NCBI RefSeq assembly: GCF_001544455.2
Contig: NZ_FCOC02000009.1
Coordinates: forward strand, 1-64,000
Direction of reading: 5' to 3'
Length of the DNA stretch: 64,000 nt
DNA from: Caballeronia sordidicola
GTDB taxonomy: Bacteria > Pseudomonadota > Gammaproteobacteria > Burkholderiales > Burkholderiaceae
Part shown: positions 17,238 through 25,943 of the stretch, in pieces
How the letters are laid out: the number at the start of each line of letters is the position of its first letter
Position numbering within the stretch: the stretch's first letter is position 1
Position numbers and translations under genes: made by a program
Notes under the pieces: generated by a model
Database searches by the model: none
The model's input: the letters and a program-made list of their open reading frames with translations, nothing else
What the model was told of the DNA's origin: nothing

Positions 17238-17897
17238 CTAGACAAGCAGATCTTCGTAGAAAGCGCCGAAAGGCCGAGTTGGATGCGCAATCTGAATCTC
17301 GAGAATCCACAACCCGGCGTCCGGGTGCGGCTGGAAATCGCCGAGCTTGCCCGCCTTATAAATGGCGTGCGGAAAATCGCTCACGCGATGTCCCTTGATA
17401 TCCAGATTCAGTTTCCATCCCAGCGCGTGCGCGCGTTCGGCTGCGTAGTCGTACAACGCCTTGCCGCCCGCGCCGGTTGTACGCCAATGGTGTTCGACTT
17501 CGTCGAAAACAGTCTTTGCTGCTTGTGCGCACGCGCGCATCTCGGCGTCCGCGCCTACAACGAATGTAGCCCCTGAATCCCCTTCATGGCCCTGCCAGAC
17601 CACGCCAAGGTCCACAAAAAAGATGTCGTCGTTCTTAAGCCGTGGATCGCCTTCGGAAGGCTGCTTGAATGTTCGCAGCGTGTTTTCTCCAAAACGGATC
17701 AGGATGGGATGCCAGATCCGCTCCATTTCCATGTCCTGGAGAACGCGCTTGCATTCGACTACCGCTTCCGACTCGAGCATACCGGGCTGGATTTTCGAGG
17801 CAACGCGCTCCACCACATCCCACGTCCTGTCGCGGGCATGACGCATGGATTCGAGAACGAATTTTTCGCCGACAGCTTCTTGTGCGCTATTCAACAC
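17238..17897 (-). CDS. M24-family metallopeptidase-like protein
   Basis: A 219-residue pita-bread fold protein (creatinase/aminopeptidase P/methionine aminopeptidase superfamily). Candidate metal ligands appear in order: FFVDLGVVWQGHEGDSG (two aspartates), KGHRVSDFPH (histidine), WILEIQI (glutamate) and a C-terminal FYEDLLV (glutamate). It lacks the N-terminal domain of prolidase and is a catalytic domain only. The substrate is unknown; members include aminopeptidases and C-N hydrolases. It lies upstream of the LysR and formate dehydrogenase genes on the same strand, with a 63-nt gap. Confidence 0.85.
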   Translation of the reverse strand: MLNSAQEAVGEKFVLESMRHARDRTWDVVERVASKIQPGMLESEAVVECKRVLQDMEMERIWHPILIRFGENTLRTFKQPSEGDPRLKNDDIFFVDLGVVWQGHEGDSGATFVVGADAEMRACAQAAKTVFDEVEHHWRTTGAGGKALYDYAAERAHALGWKLNLDIKGHRVSDFPHAIYKAGKLGDFQPHPDAGLWILEIQIAHPTRPFGAFYEDLLV

Positions 17898-17977
17898 CTG
17901 AACGCTCCACCGTTATATCCTTGCAAATATATCGACGGCGACCGGGAAAGTCTACCTTCGTGACGAAAGCCGCCGGG

Positions 17978-18628
17978 TCAGGCGTTGAAGAATTCGACTG
18001 CGAACTTGATCAATTCCGCCTGACCCTCAATGTCAAGTTTTCGCCTGATCGACATTCGGTGCGTCTCGACCGTCCTGACGGAAAGCCCGTGCAGAACCGC
18101 AATCTGCTTGTTGGATAAGCCGTTTGCAAGATCGCGCAGCAATTCCTGCTCGCGCGGCGTGAGTTTCTCGATCTGCCTATAGCGTCCGCGATCCGTCACG
18201 TGTCCTTTGACGGGCGCTGCGGCAACCTGCTTGAGATGATCATTGAAATAGGTTCCGCCGCTGAGAATGGTATGGATGGCCGCGATGATTTCCGTCGCCG
18301 GTGCATCCTTGAGCACGTATCCGCTCGCGCCCGCCGCACGCGCTTCGGCCATGTACTCGGCGTTGTTGTGCATCGATAAAACCAGTACATGCATTGCAGG
18401 ATGGCGTTGCCTTATTTCACGCGCAAGCGCCACGCCGCTGCCGCCTTTCATGCTGAGATCCGTCAGCACCAGACGCGGCGCAAGGCGTTCGATAGCCCTG
18501 AGCGCGTCCGGCATGTTGCTCGCCTCGCCCACCACCCTGAAGCCGCCGATGGAATCGAGACGCAGTCGCAACCCGTCACGCACGAGTTGATGGTCGTCTA
18601 CCAGCAGGATGTCGATAGTGCCTGTCAT
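17978..18628 (-). CDS. LuxR/NarL-type response regulator
   Basis: A 216-residue two-domain regulator. The receiver domain (about 1-120) has the acidic pair in LLVDDHQLVRDG, a phospho-acceptor aspartate in LVLTDLSMKGGSG, and the conserved lysine in GYVLKDAP. The C-terminal LuxR helix-turn-helix reads LTPREQELLRDLANGLSNKQ and VRTVETH. ATG 18628 overlaps the kinase stop region by 4 nt, so the two are translationally coupled. It probably binds the inverted repeat at 20147-20254 and controls the divergent DUF3311/symporter operon. Confidence 0.92.
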   Translation of the reverse strand: MTGTIDILLVDDHQLVRDGLRLRLDSIGGFRVVGEASNMPDALRAIERLAPRLVLTDLSMKGGSGVALAREIRQRHPAMHVLVLSMHNNAEYMAEARAAGASGYVLKDAPATEIIAAIHTILSGGTYFNDHLKQVAAAPVKGHVTDRGRYRQIEKLTPREQELLRDLANGLSNKQIAVLHGLSVRTVETHRMSIRRKLDIEGQAELIKFAVEFFNA

Positions 18629-20040
18629 GTGCTCGCGTGGCTCAAAGCGATTGAAGTGAGTTCCACCGGGATCGCGGCTGTCACGCCAGTCCACCCGGGT
18701 CTGGATTCGATCATGAAGGTACCGCTGAGAGACTCGACACGTTCGCGCATGTTGCGTAATCCAATACCCTGCCGCGGGTCCGACTGGACCGCGCCCGAAC
18801 CGAAGCCGATACCGTCATCCACGATCGTCAGGATCACTTGCCCCGGTGTACAGGTCAGCGTGACCCGGGCGTTGGCCGCATTTGCATGGCGCTGGATATT
18901 CGTCAGCGCTTCCTGCGCGACACGAAATAGCGCTGTGTTCACCGCATCGGGTAAAGGATGCGCGTCGTTCTGCGTCGCGTTGACCGTGATGTTCGTATGC
19001 GGTGTCTTGCCCATTTCGTTGAATTCGAGCGCTAGCTGCCGCAGCGCCGCGCCCAGGCCGAAATCATCGAGCATCGCCGGACGCAGATCGTGGGAGATCT
19101 GCCGGATTTCGGCAAGAGTCCGGTTAGTCTGCGCCAATGCATTCTGTATGGGCGGTCCGCTTGGATCGTCCCGGCCAGCGTCGGCCGGCCTTAGCGCAAG
19201 TGCGGACTCAAGCAGCAACTTGATGGACACGAGCATCTGGCTGATACCGTCATGCAGTTCGCGAGAAAGGCGCCCCCGTTCAGCCTCTTGCGATTGCACG
19301 ACCTGACGCGCCATGAGCTTCAGTTGCGCGTCCGAGCTGCGGTGATCGGTGACGTTCATTGCTATGCCGCACGCGCCAATAAACCCCATTCCCAGCGCAC
19401 CGATCAACCCGATCAGGAACAGCGTGTGACGAATATTCGACGAAGCCTGACGACCGGTTTGCGACAGCGCCATATTGACATCGTCCAGATAGATTCCGGT
19501 GCCGACCATCCATCCCCATCGGTCGAACGTAACCACGTAACCGAGCTTCGATTCCATTTTGTGAGTTGAAGGACGCTCCCACAGATATTCGACAAGACCG
19601 CCGCCGCTACGCGCCTTGGCCAATAGCGACTGAATGGTAAGCGCCCCATGAGGATCGTGCATGGACCACAGGTTGGTGCCAACGAGTTGCGCGAGCCGGG
19701 GATGCATCAGCAAATTGCCTTGCAGGTCGTAGACGAAAAAATAGCCGTCGCTGCCAAACTCCAGTTTTGACAGGATAGCCAGCGCCTGGGCGCGCGTGGC
19801 TTCGTCGTCGCGGCCCGAATTGTAGAGCGGCGCAACCGCGCTTTCCGCAAGCGCAACGTAATTCTTGAGTTCGACTTCCTTGCTGCTGCGGTAAGCCGCT
19901 GCAATTTCGCGCTGCTCCGAATTCGACAGCGCGCGAGCCTGGAAAGCCACGGCAATAGCAATCGTGGCCATTGCTCCGATGAATGGCAAAAGGGCAAGAA
20001 TCAGCCATTTTCGCTTCATCCCGTGCAGAGAGAGTCGCAT
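18625..20040 (-). CDS. Cache-domain sensor histidine kinase (NarX/DegS class)
   Basis: A 471-residue membrane kinase. After an N-terminal helix (about 10-32) comes a periplasmic single Cache domain with FGSDGYFFVYDLQGNLLMHP and the WGWMVGTGIYLDDV closing motif, a second helix (LFLIGLIGALGMGFIGACGI), then a HisKA_3 dimerisation domain with the phospho-acceptor histidine in RLSRELHDGISQMLVSIK and an ATPase domain (IVDDGIGFG, GIGLRNMRERVE). Single Cache sensors commonly bind small carboxylates, which fits the divergent symporter. ATG 20040 (MRLSLHGMKRKW) is preferred to a more upstream start. It overlaps the response regulator start by 4 nt. Confidence 0.92.
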   Translation of the reverse strand: MRLSLHGMKRKWLILALLPFIGAMATIAIAVAFQARALSNSEQREIAAAYRSSKEVELKNYVALAESAVAPLYNSGRDDEATRAQALAILSKLEFGSDGYFFVYDLQGNLLMHPRLAQLVGTNLWSMHDPHGALTIQSLLAKARSGGGLVEYLWERPSTHKMESKLGYVVTFDRWGWMVGTGIYLDDVNMALSQTGRQASSNIRHTLFLIGLIGALGMGFIGACGIAMNVTDHRSSDAQLKLMARQVVQSQEAERGRLSRELHDGISQMLVSIKLLLESALALRPADAGRDDPSGPPIQNALAQTNRTLAEIRQISHDLRPAMLDDFGLGAALRQLALEFNEMGKTPHTNITVNATQNDAHPLPDAVNTALFRVAQEALTNIQRHANAANARVTLTCTPGQVILTIVDDGIGFGSGAVQSDPRQGIGLRNMRERVESLSGTFMIESRPGWTGVTAAIPVELTSIALSHAST

Positions 20041-20146
20041 TGATTTTTCCTGCCTGAATGCTGGACTTGTTTGGGCGTACAGCGCCGTCCAGCCCCGAAT
20101 TGTGCCATTTCGCCACGACAAGGGCTTTTGGCATGCCCACGGCCTG

Positions 20147-20254
20147 CGTAGTATTACGTAGGGTGATTCCGCTCTTGACGTCCAGGAGATCGGCTTAGCA
20201 TATGCCTTGCAAGCCCAGGTTTTAGCGTCACTAGCGCCCCTACGTATTACTACG
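20147..20254. promoter_or_regulatory. Long-range inverted repeat in divergent promoter region
   Basis: CGTAGTATTACGTAGGG (20147-20163) and CCCTACGTATTACTACG (20238-20254) are reverse complements at 16 of 17 positions, separated by 74 nt. The pair lies between the sensor kinase gene and the DUF3311/symporter operon. Each half has TACGTA and TAC-type submotifs as seen in targets of LuxR-type regulators. The likely role is two binding sites for the adjacent response regulator. Confidence 0.7.
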
Positions 20255-20325
20255 GAAGGCGGCGAGCGAAATTACGCCAATACTCCGGCTCCAGTTCGAA
20301 AAGAAGCGGGTCCCAGGAGATAGAT

Positions 20326-20529
20326 ATGAGTTCAGAGAGCGCTTCCCCCGGAAAACGCGCGGCCGGCAGGCTGTTGCTGTTGATTCCTTACGTCGCCCTA
20401 TTGTGGCTGCCCTTTTATAACGACGCGCGCCCGTCTTTCGCCGGATTTCCCTTTTTCTATTGGTACCAGTTGCTCTGGGTGCCGCTGACGTCGCTGATCT
20501 TGTACGTCATTTACAGGTGGGTCCGATAA
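20326..20529 (+). CDS. DUF3311 small membrane protein
   Basis: A 67-residue, two-helix membrane protein. LLLIPYVALLWLPFYND and FFYWYQLLWVPLTSLILYVIY match the DUF3311 pattern. Such proteins occur almost always directly before a sodium:solute symporter, probably as an accessory subunit. Its TAA stop overlaps the ATG of the symporter by one base (TAATG). GGAG precedes the start at a good distance. Confidence 0.92.
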   Translation: MSSESASPGKRAAGRLLLLIPYVALLWLPFYNDARPSFAGFPFFYWYQLLWVPLTSLILYVIYRWVR

Positions 20530-22016
20530 TGCCGACGACATTCGACTGGACCTCCGGTCTTGTATTCCTGGGATTCTTTGCACTGGTCACGGTGCTGGGC
20601 TTTTTTGCGGCGCGCTGGAAAGCAGGCGACCTGACTCAATTGCACGAATGGGGCCTCGGCGGCCGCCAGTTCGGCGCTGTCATTTCATGGTTCCTGGTGG
20701 GCGGCGACTTCTACACTGCGTACACGGTGATCGCGGTGCCCGCGCTCGTCTACGCAGTCGGTGCATATGGCTTCTTCGCGCTGCCCTACACGATCATCGT
20801 GTATCCGTTCGTGTTCGCGGTCATGCCCAGGCTCTGGGCGGCTTGCCACAAGAACAATCACATTACCGCCGCCGACTTCGTGCAGGGTATCTATGGCGGG
20901 CGCTGGTTTGCCGCGGCCATTGCACTGACCGGCATCATTGCGACGATGCCATACATAGCGTTGCAACTGGTCGGCATGCAAGTGGTGATCAAGAGCCTTG
21001 GCGTGACCGGCGAAACGCCGCTGGTGATCGCGTTCATCATCCTCGCGGTGTACACGTATGCAAGCGGCCTGCGCGCACCCGCCATGATCGCCTTCGTCAA
21101 GGACATCATGATTTATATCGTGGTGATCGCAGCGATCTGGCTCATTCCAAGCAAGCTTGGAGGCTATGCATCCGTATTCGACGCGGCCGATCATTTCTTC
21201 ACGGCCAAGGGTGGAACGACCGGCATCACGCTCAAGGCAAGCCAGTTCACCGCTTACGCGTCGCTTGCGTTTGGATCTGCAATGGCGGCCTTCATGTATC
21301 CGCACACGCTCACCGGCGTGCTCAGTTCCAAGAGCGCCAAAACGATCAAGCAAAATGCGATCGCCTTGCCTGCCTATACGCTGCTGCTCGGCCTGATTGC
21401 GCTCCTCGGCTACATGGCGATTGCCGCCGGCGTGAAAGTCACTTCACCAACAGACGTGGTCCCGGCGCTGTTCCTCAAGCTGTTCCCGTCGTGGTTCGTG
21501 GGCTTTGCAGCAGCCGCGATCGCGATCAGTGCGCTGGTGCCTGCCGCGATCATGTCGATTGGTTCGGCCAATTTGTTCACGCGTAATTTGTGGAAGCCGC
21601 TGGTACAGCCGAACATTACGCCTGCGCAGGAAGCGACCAATGCGAAGATTGTGTCGCTGGCGGTCAAACTGGGCGCGCTGATATTCATCATTTTCCTGCC
21701 GACCCAGTTTGCGATCGACCTGCAATTGCTTGGCGGCGTGTGGATCCTGCAGACGTTCCCGGCGGTCGTATTTTCGCTCTATACGCGCTGGCTCAAGCTG
21801 CCCGCCTTGTTTATCGGCTGGCTGGCGGGTATAGGTCTTGGCACCACACTGGTATTCATGCAAGGCCTCAAGCCAATTTATGCTTTGCACCTGGGCGCTA
21901 CTACGTATCCGGTCTATATCGGCGTGCTTGCGCTGGCGGTCAATATTATTGTGACGCTTGTGCTGTCTGCCGTATTCCCTGCGCGGATTGCTTCAGCAAC
22001 GCGCTCGACAGCTTGA
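20529..22016 (+). CDS. Sodium:solute symporter, probable monocarboxylate transporter (MctP-like)
   Basis: A 495-residue SSS-family protein with about 13 helices. VISWFLVGGDFYTAYTVIAV, AADFVQGIYGGRWFAA and AAIAISALVPAAIMSIGSAN are typical. Pairing with DUF3311 and with a two-component system resembles the Rhizobium MctP system for lactate, pyruvate and other short monocarboxylates; this substrate class is inferred from context. ATG 20529 overlaps the DUF3311 stop; a longer reading from 20460 would lie inside that gene. A terminator follows 11 nt after the stop. Confidence 0.9.
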   Translation: MPTTFDWTSGLVFLGFFALVTVLGFFAARWKAGDLTQLHEWGLGGRQFGAVISWFLVGGDFYTAYTVIAVPALVYAVGAYGFFALPYTIIVYPFVFAVMPRLWAACHKNNHITAADFVQGIYGGRWFAAAIALTGIIATMPYIALQLVGMQVVIKSLGVTGETPLVIAFIILAVYTYASGLRAPAMIAFVKDIMIYIVVIAAIWLIPSKLGGYASVFDAADHFFTAKGGTTGITLKASQFTAYASLAFGSAMAAFMYPHTLTGVLSSKSAKTIKQNAIALPAYTLLLGLIALLGYMAIAAGVKVTSPTDVVPALFLKLFPSWFVGFAAAAIAISALVPAAIMSIGSANLFTRNLWKPLVQPNITPAQEATNAKIVSLAVKLGALIFIIFLPTQFAIDLQLLGGVWILQTFPAVVFSLYTRWLKLPALFIGWLAGIGLGTTLVFMQGLKPIYALHLGATTYPVYIGVLALAVNIIVTLVLSAVFPARIASATRSTA

Positions 22017-22027
22017 GTAAGCTCATT

Positions 22028-22056
22028 TGGCTTCGGTAACATGCCGAAGCCATTTT
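22028..22056 (+). terminator. Rho-independent terminator of the symporter operon
   Basis: TGGCTTCGG (22028-22036) pairs perfectly with CCGAAGCCA (22044-22052) over a 7-nt loop, followed by TTTT at 22053-22056. Confidence 0.85.
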
Positions 22057-22294
22057 GAAAGGTAACGTCCAAACCGAGCGGCAAATCGACGCGCTTAAGC
22101 AAAAGCAAATCTTGCGTCGATTACTTCAATGCGCTCCCCGGCTCGTCTTTCCTTGGCGATGGACTAGCCGGCCGCGCTTCCAGGCCGAGTCGTTCGTGCT
22201 CGATCTGAATCGCATTTCTCCACGCGTACCGCGAGTCCAAGTTCAGATTCCCCGGCCGCCAGCGCCCCATCCGCGCAACTGCTAACATGCGAGT

Positions 22295-22316
22295 CGCCTG
22301 GACAGGCGTCCAGGCG
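22295..22316 (+). promoter_or_regulatory. Hairpin just upstream of the ctaG-like gene
   Basis: CGCCTGGAC (22295-22303) and GTCCAGGCG (22308-22316) form a perfect 9-bp GC-rich stem with a 4-nt loop, ending 32 nt before the start codon. There is no U-tract. It may be a 5'-leader structure or an operator. Between the upstream terminator and this hairpin I see no gene. Confidence 0.5.
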
Positions 22317-22348
22317 CGCCCGGATTTCCTTACTTAATTCAAGCTGCC

Positions 22349-23215
22349 ATGTCTCTATTCGATCTGCTCGTGCCGTGGGAACCCTCTTTTGGGCTCGTGG
22401 CCGTGTTCGCAGTGACGGCAGCGCTTTTTGCCCGCGGGTCGCGCCGCATTCGGATCAGCCGTACCCGTCAGGGTGCTTTCTGGACTGGCCTTGTAATGTT
22501 TTATATCGCGCTGCATACGCGGCTCGATTACTACGCCGAGCACGAATTCTTTGTGCACAGGCTCCAGCATCTCGTTTTGCATCACCTGGCGCCGCTGATC
22601 CTGATGGCCGCCTACCCTGGCAGCGCGCTCAGGGCCGGAATGCCCTTGCGTTGCCGCAGCGCGCTGCGGCGCTGGCAATACCGCCGTCCTGCGCGCCTCT
22701 TTGCGGCCTTCGTGCTGAACCCTACCTTCATTTCGGTAGCCTTTGTCGTATCGGTGGTGTTCTGGCTGATTCCATCGGTCCAATTCGTTGCGATGCTCGA
22801 CTGGCGCATCTATACGTTCATGAACTGGTCAGTGGCCATAAGCGGATTGCTCTATTGGTGGATGCTGCTCGATCATCGTCCGCATCCGCCCAGCCGTACA
22901 CGGCCGGGCTTGCGTGTGCTGTCCCCCGTCATCACCATGACGCCCCAGATTCTGGTCGGGGCGGTCATCACTTTCTCAAGTCACGACCTGTACCCAATTT
23001 TCACGCTGTGCGGCCGCGCATTCACGTCGGTTCCGGCAGCACTCGACCAAAGCCTTGGCGGACTCATCATGTGGGTGCCCGCTGCCGTGCTGGAAGCAAT
23101 TGGCGCAATGATGGCGCTGCGTCATCTCATGCGGCTTTCAGAATTGCCGCAGCGTGCGGCGCCAAAATCGAAAGCCGGGAAAAACCAGGCAACGAAGCCC
23201 ATTCTTGCAAAGTAA
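22349..23215 (+). CDS. Cytochrome c oxidase assembly factor CtaG-like (caa3 type) membrane protein
   Basis: A 288-residue protein with about six or seven membrane helices. HRLQHLVLHHLAPLILMAAYPG is the histidine-rich segment typical of the caa3_CtaG family, and ALDQSLGGLIMWVPAAVLEA is the second conserved segment. In Bacillus, CtaG is needed for the caa3 oxidase; in Proteobacteria similar proteins are linked to copper delivery or have no known role. It stands alone, with no oxidase genes nearby. The lysine-rich C-terminus is cytoplasmic or periplasmic tail. Confidence 0.82.
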   Translation: MSLFDLLVPWEPSFGLVAVFAVTAALFARGSRRIRISRTRQGAFWTGLVMFYIALHTRLDYYAEHEFFVHRLQHLVLHHLAPLILMAAYPGSALRAGMPLRCRSALRRWQYRRPARLFAAFVLNPTFISVAFVVSVVFWLIPSVQFVAMLDWRIYTFMNWSVAISGLLYWWMLLDHRPHPPSRTRPGLRVLSPVITMTPQILVGAVITFSSHDLYPIFTLCGRAFTSVPAALDQSLGGLIMWVPAAVLEAIGAMMALRHLMRLSELPQRAAPKSKAGKNQATKPILAK

Positions 23216-23574
23216 GCACGAGGCGCCTCCAATCCCGACGCTGGTCAAATTTCGCAGGCTAACGAATTCATTTGGTGGCCAGCCGCGAAATTAACACCGG
23301 TTCAGCGCCTCGAGCGTCCAGAATGGGCGCTCGACACACATTGCCACTCCGCGCTTTATCAAAAATACATGCGAAAGCGCGTCTAATTAAGGTCTCTAAG
23401 ATCCGGTCAAGCCGTACTTCGCTCAAGAGATGTAAGAAAACCCGGATTTTATGATCGACAATTGTAATCCGGTAAAAATATCCCTATATCTCGCTGCCAA
23501 ACCACCCAAAACGTCAACACGCGTCGTACAATTTCGCGCCGCCTCCTCCTAATTTATAAATATCCGGCATCGCA
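23216..23574. other. Intergenic stretch, no gene seen
   Basis: About 360 nt without a credible coding sequence. AT content rises toward the next start, where the promoter of the O-antigen ligase-like gene should be. No convincing terminator or repeat. Confidence 0.5.
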
Positions 23575-25011
23575 ATGGTTAACCTGAGATTGAAGTCTTG
23601 GGCCGGGGATGCCCTGTCCACGGTGTGTGCCGTGCTGCTTTTCGTGGTCATGTTCGACCATATGACCGCAGTTAAATACATTGGCCTCGGCGTTCTCATC
23701 GCAATTCTCGCTTTGCTCGCCTTTAACTCTTTGCGAGACAAAGCAAGCAGGCGCTTGCTGCCCGCGCAACCCTTGTTGATCGCCTTAAGTGCCTGGGCGC
23801 TGTGGACTTTAATGTCGGCGGCGTGGTCTTTCGATCGTGCATTGTCCCTTGGCGCATGGCGCGACGAAGTCTTTTATCCGCTTGCCGGGTTCTTCGGCTT
23901 CTGGTTGATTGGAAAGGAAGCGCTTAACAAACGGCGATTACAAACAGTGGTGTGGGTAGCCTGCCTGATATTGGCGATCGCCAGCGTTGTCTTCTTCAAC
24001 GACCTGGATCCCGCTATTCCGAAACCGGGTCTCCTGCACTTTTATGCTCGCGTTGGACATACGAGCACGCTTGCGCTCATGGCCATTCCGCTTTTTGCCT
24101 CGATGATCTCCGATCCCAATACGAGATTTCGAGGGCTTACGGGCATTGCATTTTGCGTGGTCATTGGTGGCGCAACATTGAACCGCTTTTTTTGGATCGC
24201 GCTCGCCGTGGTGGCCGTGGTACTGCTCTGGCCACGTTCGCCGCACGACCGCTTGCGCGCATGGACCGCGCTCGGCACACTGCTCGTGGCAACGCTGGCC
24301 GCTGTCGGCTTCAGCAACAAGCTGCGGCTCATGGATCTGCGTGCGAACGCAGCAACGGCTAATTCGGCGCAGGCATTGTCAGTTCCTCCGGTGAGCGCCT
24401 TGCGCGTGACTGCCAGCACGTCCGACCGCCCAACCTCCTTGCCGCACTCAGCGCATGTCCTCGCCGGGTCAAGTATTGCCAGCAGCGTAAATCGCGCCAT
24501 GTCATCTGACGCGCGGCCAAGAATATGGGCGTTTTATTTGAGTCAGGTGCCGGCGCATCCGTGGTTGGGTGTTGGCTTTGGCAAGCCGTTGCCATCGCTT
24601 GCATATGAAAGCGTCATTCCGGACGATCTTGTCAAACTGGATGGCAATGTGCGAACCCATGCGCATAACATCTTCCTCAATACGCTGCTACAGGTCGGCG
24701 CTATAGGACTGCTTATCCAGCTTGCCGTGTTCACGTGCCTTGCCAATCAATTCTTCGCCATACGCCACGCTTATCCTCAGCTGTTCCGCGCGGGGTTCGC
24801 GCTGATCCTGGGCATGCTCGCCAAGAACCTGACCGACGACTTCATGTGGCAATCGACCATGCTGATGTTCTGGTCATATTCCGGCTGGCTGCTGGGTCAA
24901 ACCGCAGTTCGCCTGAACGCGCTCAAGGCAACGACGCCTTTCTATCAGGCACCGCGAAGCGCCCGTGAAATCACGCTCGTGGAGCGGCCGCTGGAGCCCG
25001 CGAGCAGCTAA
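23575..25011 (+). CDS. O-antigen ligase/polymerase-like membrane protein
   Basis: A 478-residue protein with about ten to twelve helices and a large polar loop (about residues 245-335). The region after the loop, RTHAHNIFLNTLLQVGAIGL, is the hallmark of the WaaL/Wzy_C superfamily, where the histidine is important for transfer of polymer. LILAIASVVFFNDL and YARVGHTSTLALMAIPLFAS lie in earlier helices. It should ligate or polymerise a surface glycan at the periplasmic face of the inner membrane. No other LPS or capsule genes are near, so it is an orphan and the substrate polymer is unknown. Confidence 0.85.
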   Translation: MVNLRLKSWAGDALSTVCAVLLFVVMFDHMTAVKYIGLGVLIAILALLAFNSLRDKASRRLLPAQPLLIALSAWALWTLMSAAWSFDRALSLGAWRDEVFYPLAGFFGFWLIGKEALNKRRLQTVVWVACLILAIASVVFFNDLDPAIPKPGLLHFYARVGHTSTLALMAIPLFASMISDPNTRFRGLTGIAFCVVIGGATLNRFFWIALAVVAVVLLWPRSPHDRLRAWTALGTLLVATLAAVGFSNKLRLMDLRANAATANSAQALSVPPVSALRVTASTSDRPTSLPHSAHVLAGSSIASSVNRAMSSDARPRIWAFYLSQVPAHPWLGVGFGKPLPSLAYESVIPDDLVKLDGNVRTHAHNIFLNTLLQVGAIGLLIQLAVFTCLANQFFAIRHAYPQLFRAGFALILGMLAKNLTDDFMWQSTMLMFWSYSGWLLGQTAVRLNALKATTPFYQAPRSAREITLVERPLEPASS

Positions 25012-25170
25012 AAAGCCGTCCAAAAACGGGTACGCCCGCGGGTGCCACCGCCAAGTGATTTTCTTCGAACAAGCGAGGAAATCGCGGTCGATTTATGGTA
25101 AATGTAGCGACCGAAAAATACAGAAGATTTACAACCGGTTGTTAGCGCACCTATCCGAGAACACTCACAA

Positions 25171-25929
25171 ATGAAAACAAGATTATTTTGCTGCGCACTA
25201 ACGGCCCTCACACTTTCGGCATGCGGCGGCGGTGGCAGTGATAACAGCGGAGCGGTGAGCTTTGCCCAGCCCGATACATCCGGCGGCGTGGCGCAAGGTT
25301 TTTATGAAGGCACCGACACGGCGGGCGATGTGGTGAACGGCGTGGTGCTCGATACGGGCGTGTTCTACTTTGTGTACGCAAATCAGACGTCCAACACGCT
25401 GGGTCTTGTGCAGGGTACGGCAAGCCGCGCGAATGGCCCGTTGACGTCGACGGATGCGCGCAACTATGTCATTGCTCAAAATATAGTGACGCCTGAGAAC
25501 ATCGCGTTTTCGTTCGTGGCGCAAAGCAGCTTGAACGGCACGATTACGCCCGTCGCTTCAGGCAGCACGCCAGTCAATTTCACGACCCAATACAGCGCGG
25601 CCTACGATCTGGCTCCGAACCTCGCCGCCATCGCGGGCACCTACACTGCCGAGGCAGGATCGATCAAGGGCGGTGAATCCGTGTCGGTCACAATCGCCGC
25701 CTCAGGCGCGGTATCGGGTCGCGGTACGAGCGGATGCGTATTCACCGGAACCGCAACGCCGCACGGTTCGAAGAATGTCTACGACGTCACGGTCACGTTT
25801 GGCGGTTTGCCTTGCATTTATGCAAACAGGACGCTGACGGGCATACTCGCCGTCAATAACAACGCGCTGCTCGCCATTGCGCCGCTTGCCGACCGCAGCG
25901 ACGCCTTCGTTCTGGCCGGGTCGAAGTAA
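25171..25929 (+). CDS. Putative lipoprotein of unknown function
   Basis: A 252-residue protein with a lipoprotein signal: positively charged start MKTRLFCC, hydrophobic core and lipobox LSAC at about residues 16-19, followed by a Gly/Ser linker. The rest alternates short beta-prone stretches (GVVLDTGVFYFVYANQ, SVSVTIAASGAVSGRGTSGC, YDVTVTFGGLPCIYANRTL) with two cysteines that may form a disulfide. This pattern recalls a beta-barrel or beta-sandwich outer-membrane lipoprotein. I do not recognise the family. It follows the O-antigen ligase-like gene by 159 nt on the same strand and precedes a convergent LysR gene by 14 nt. Confidence 0.8.
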   Translation: MKTRLFCCALTALTLSACGGGGSDNSGAVSFAQPDTSGGVAQGFYEGTDTAGDVVNGVVLDTGVFYFVYANQTSNTLGLVQGTASRANGPLTSTDARNYVIAQNIVTPENIAFSFVAQSSLNGTITPVASGSTPVNFTTQYSAAYDLAPNLAAIAGTYTAEAGSIKGGESVSVTIAASGAVSGRGTSGCVFTGTATPHGSKNVYDVTVTFGGLPCIYANRTLTGILAVNNNALLAIAPLADRSDAFVLAGSK

Positions 25930-25943
25930 GTGCGCAAGGGGCG

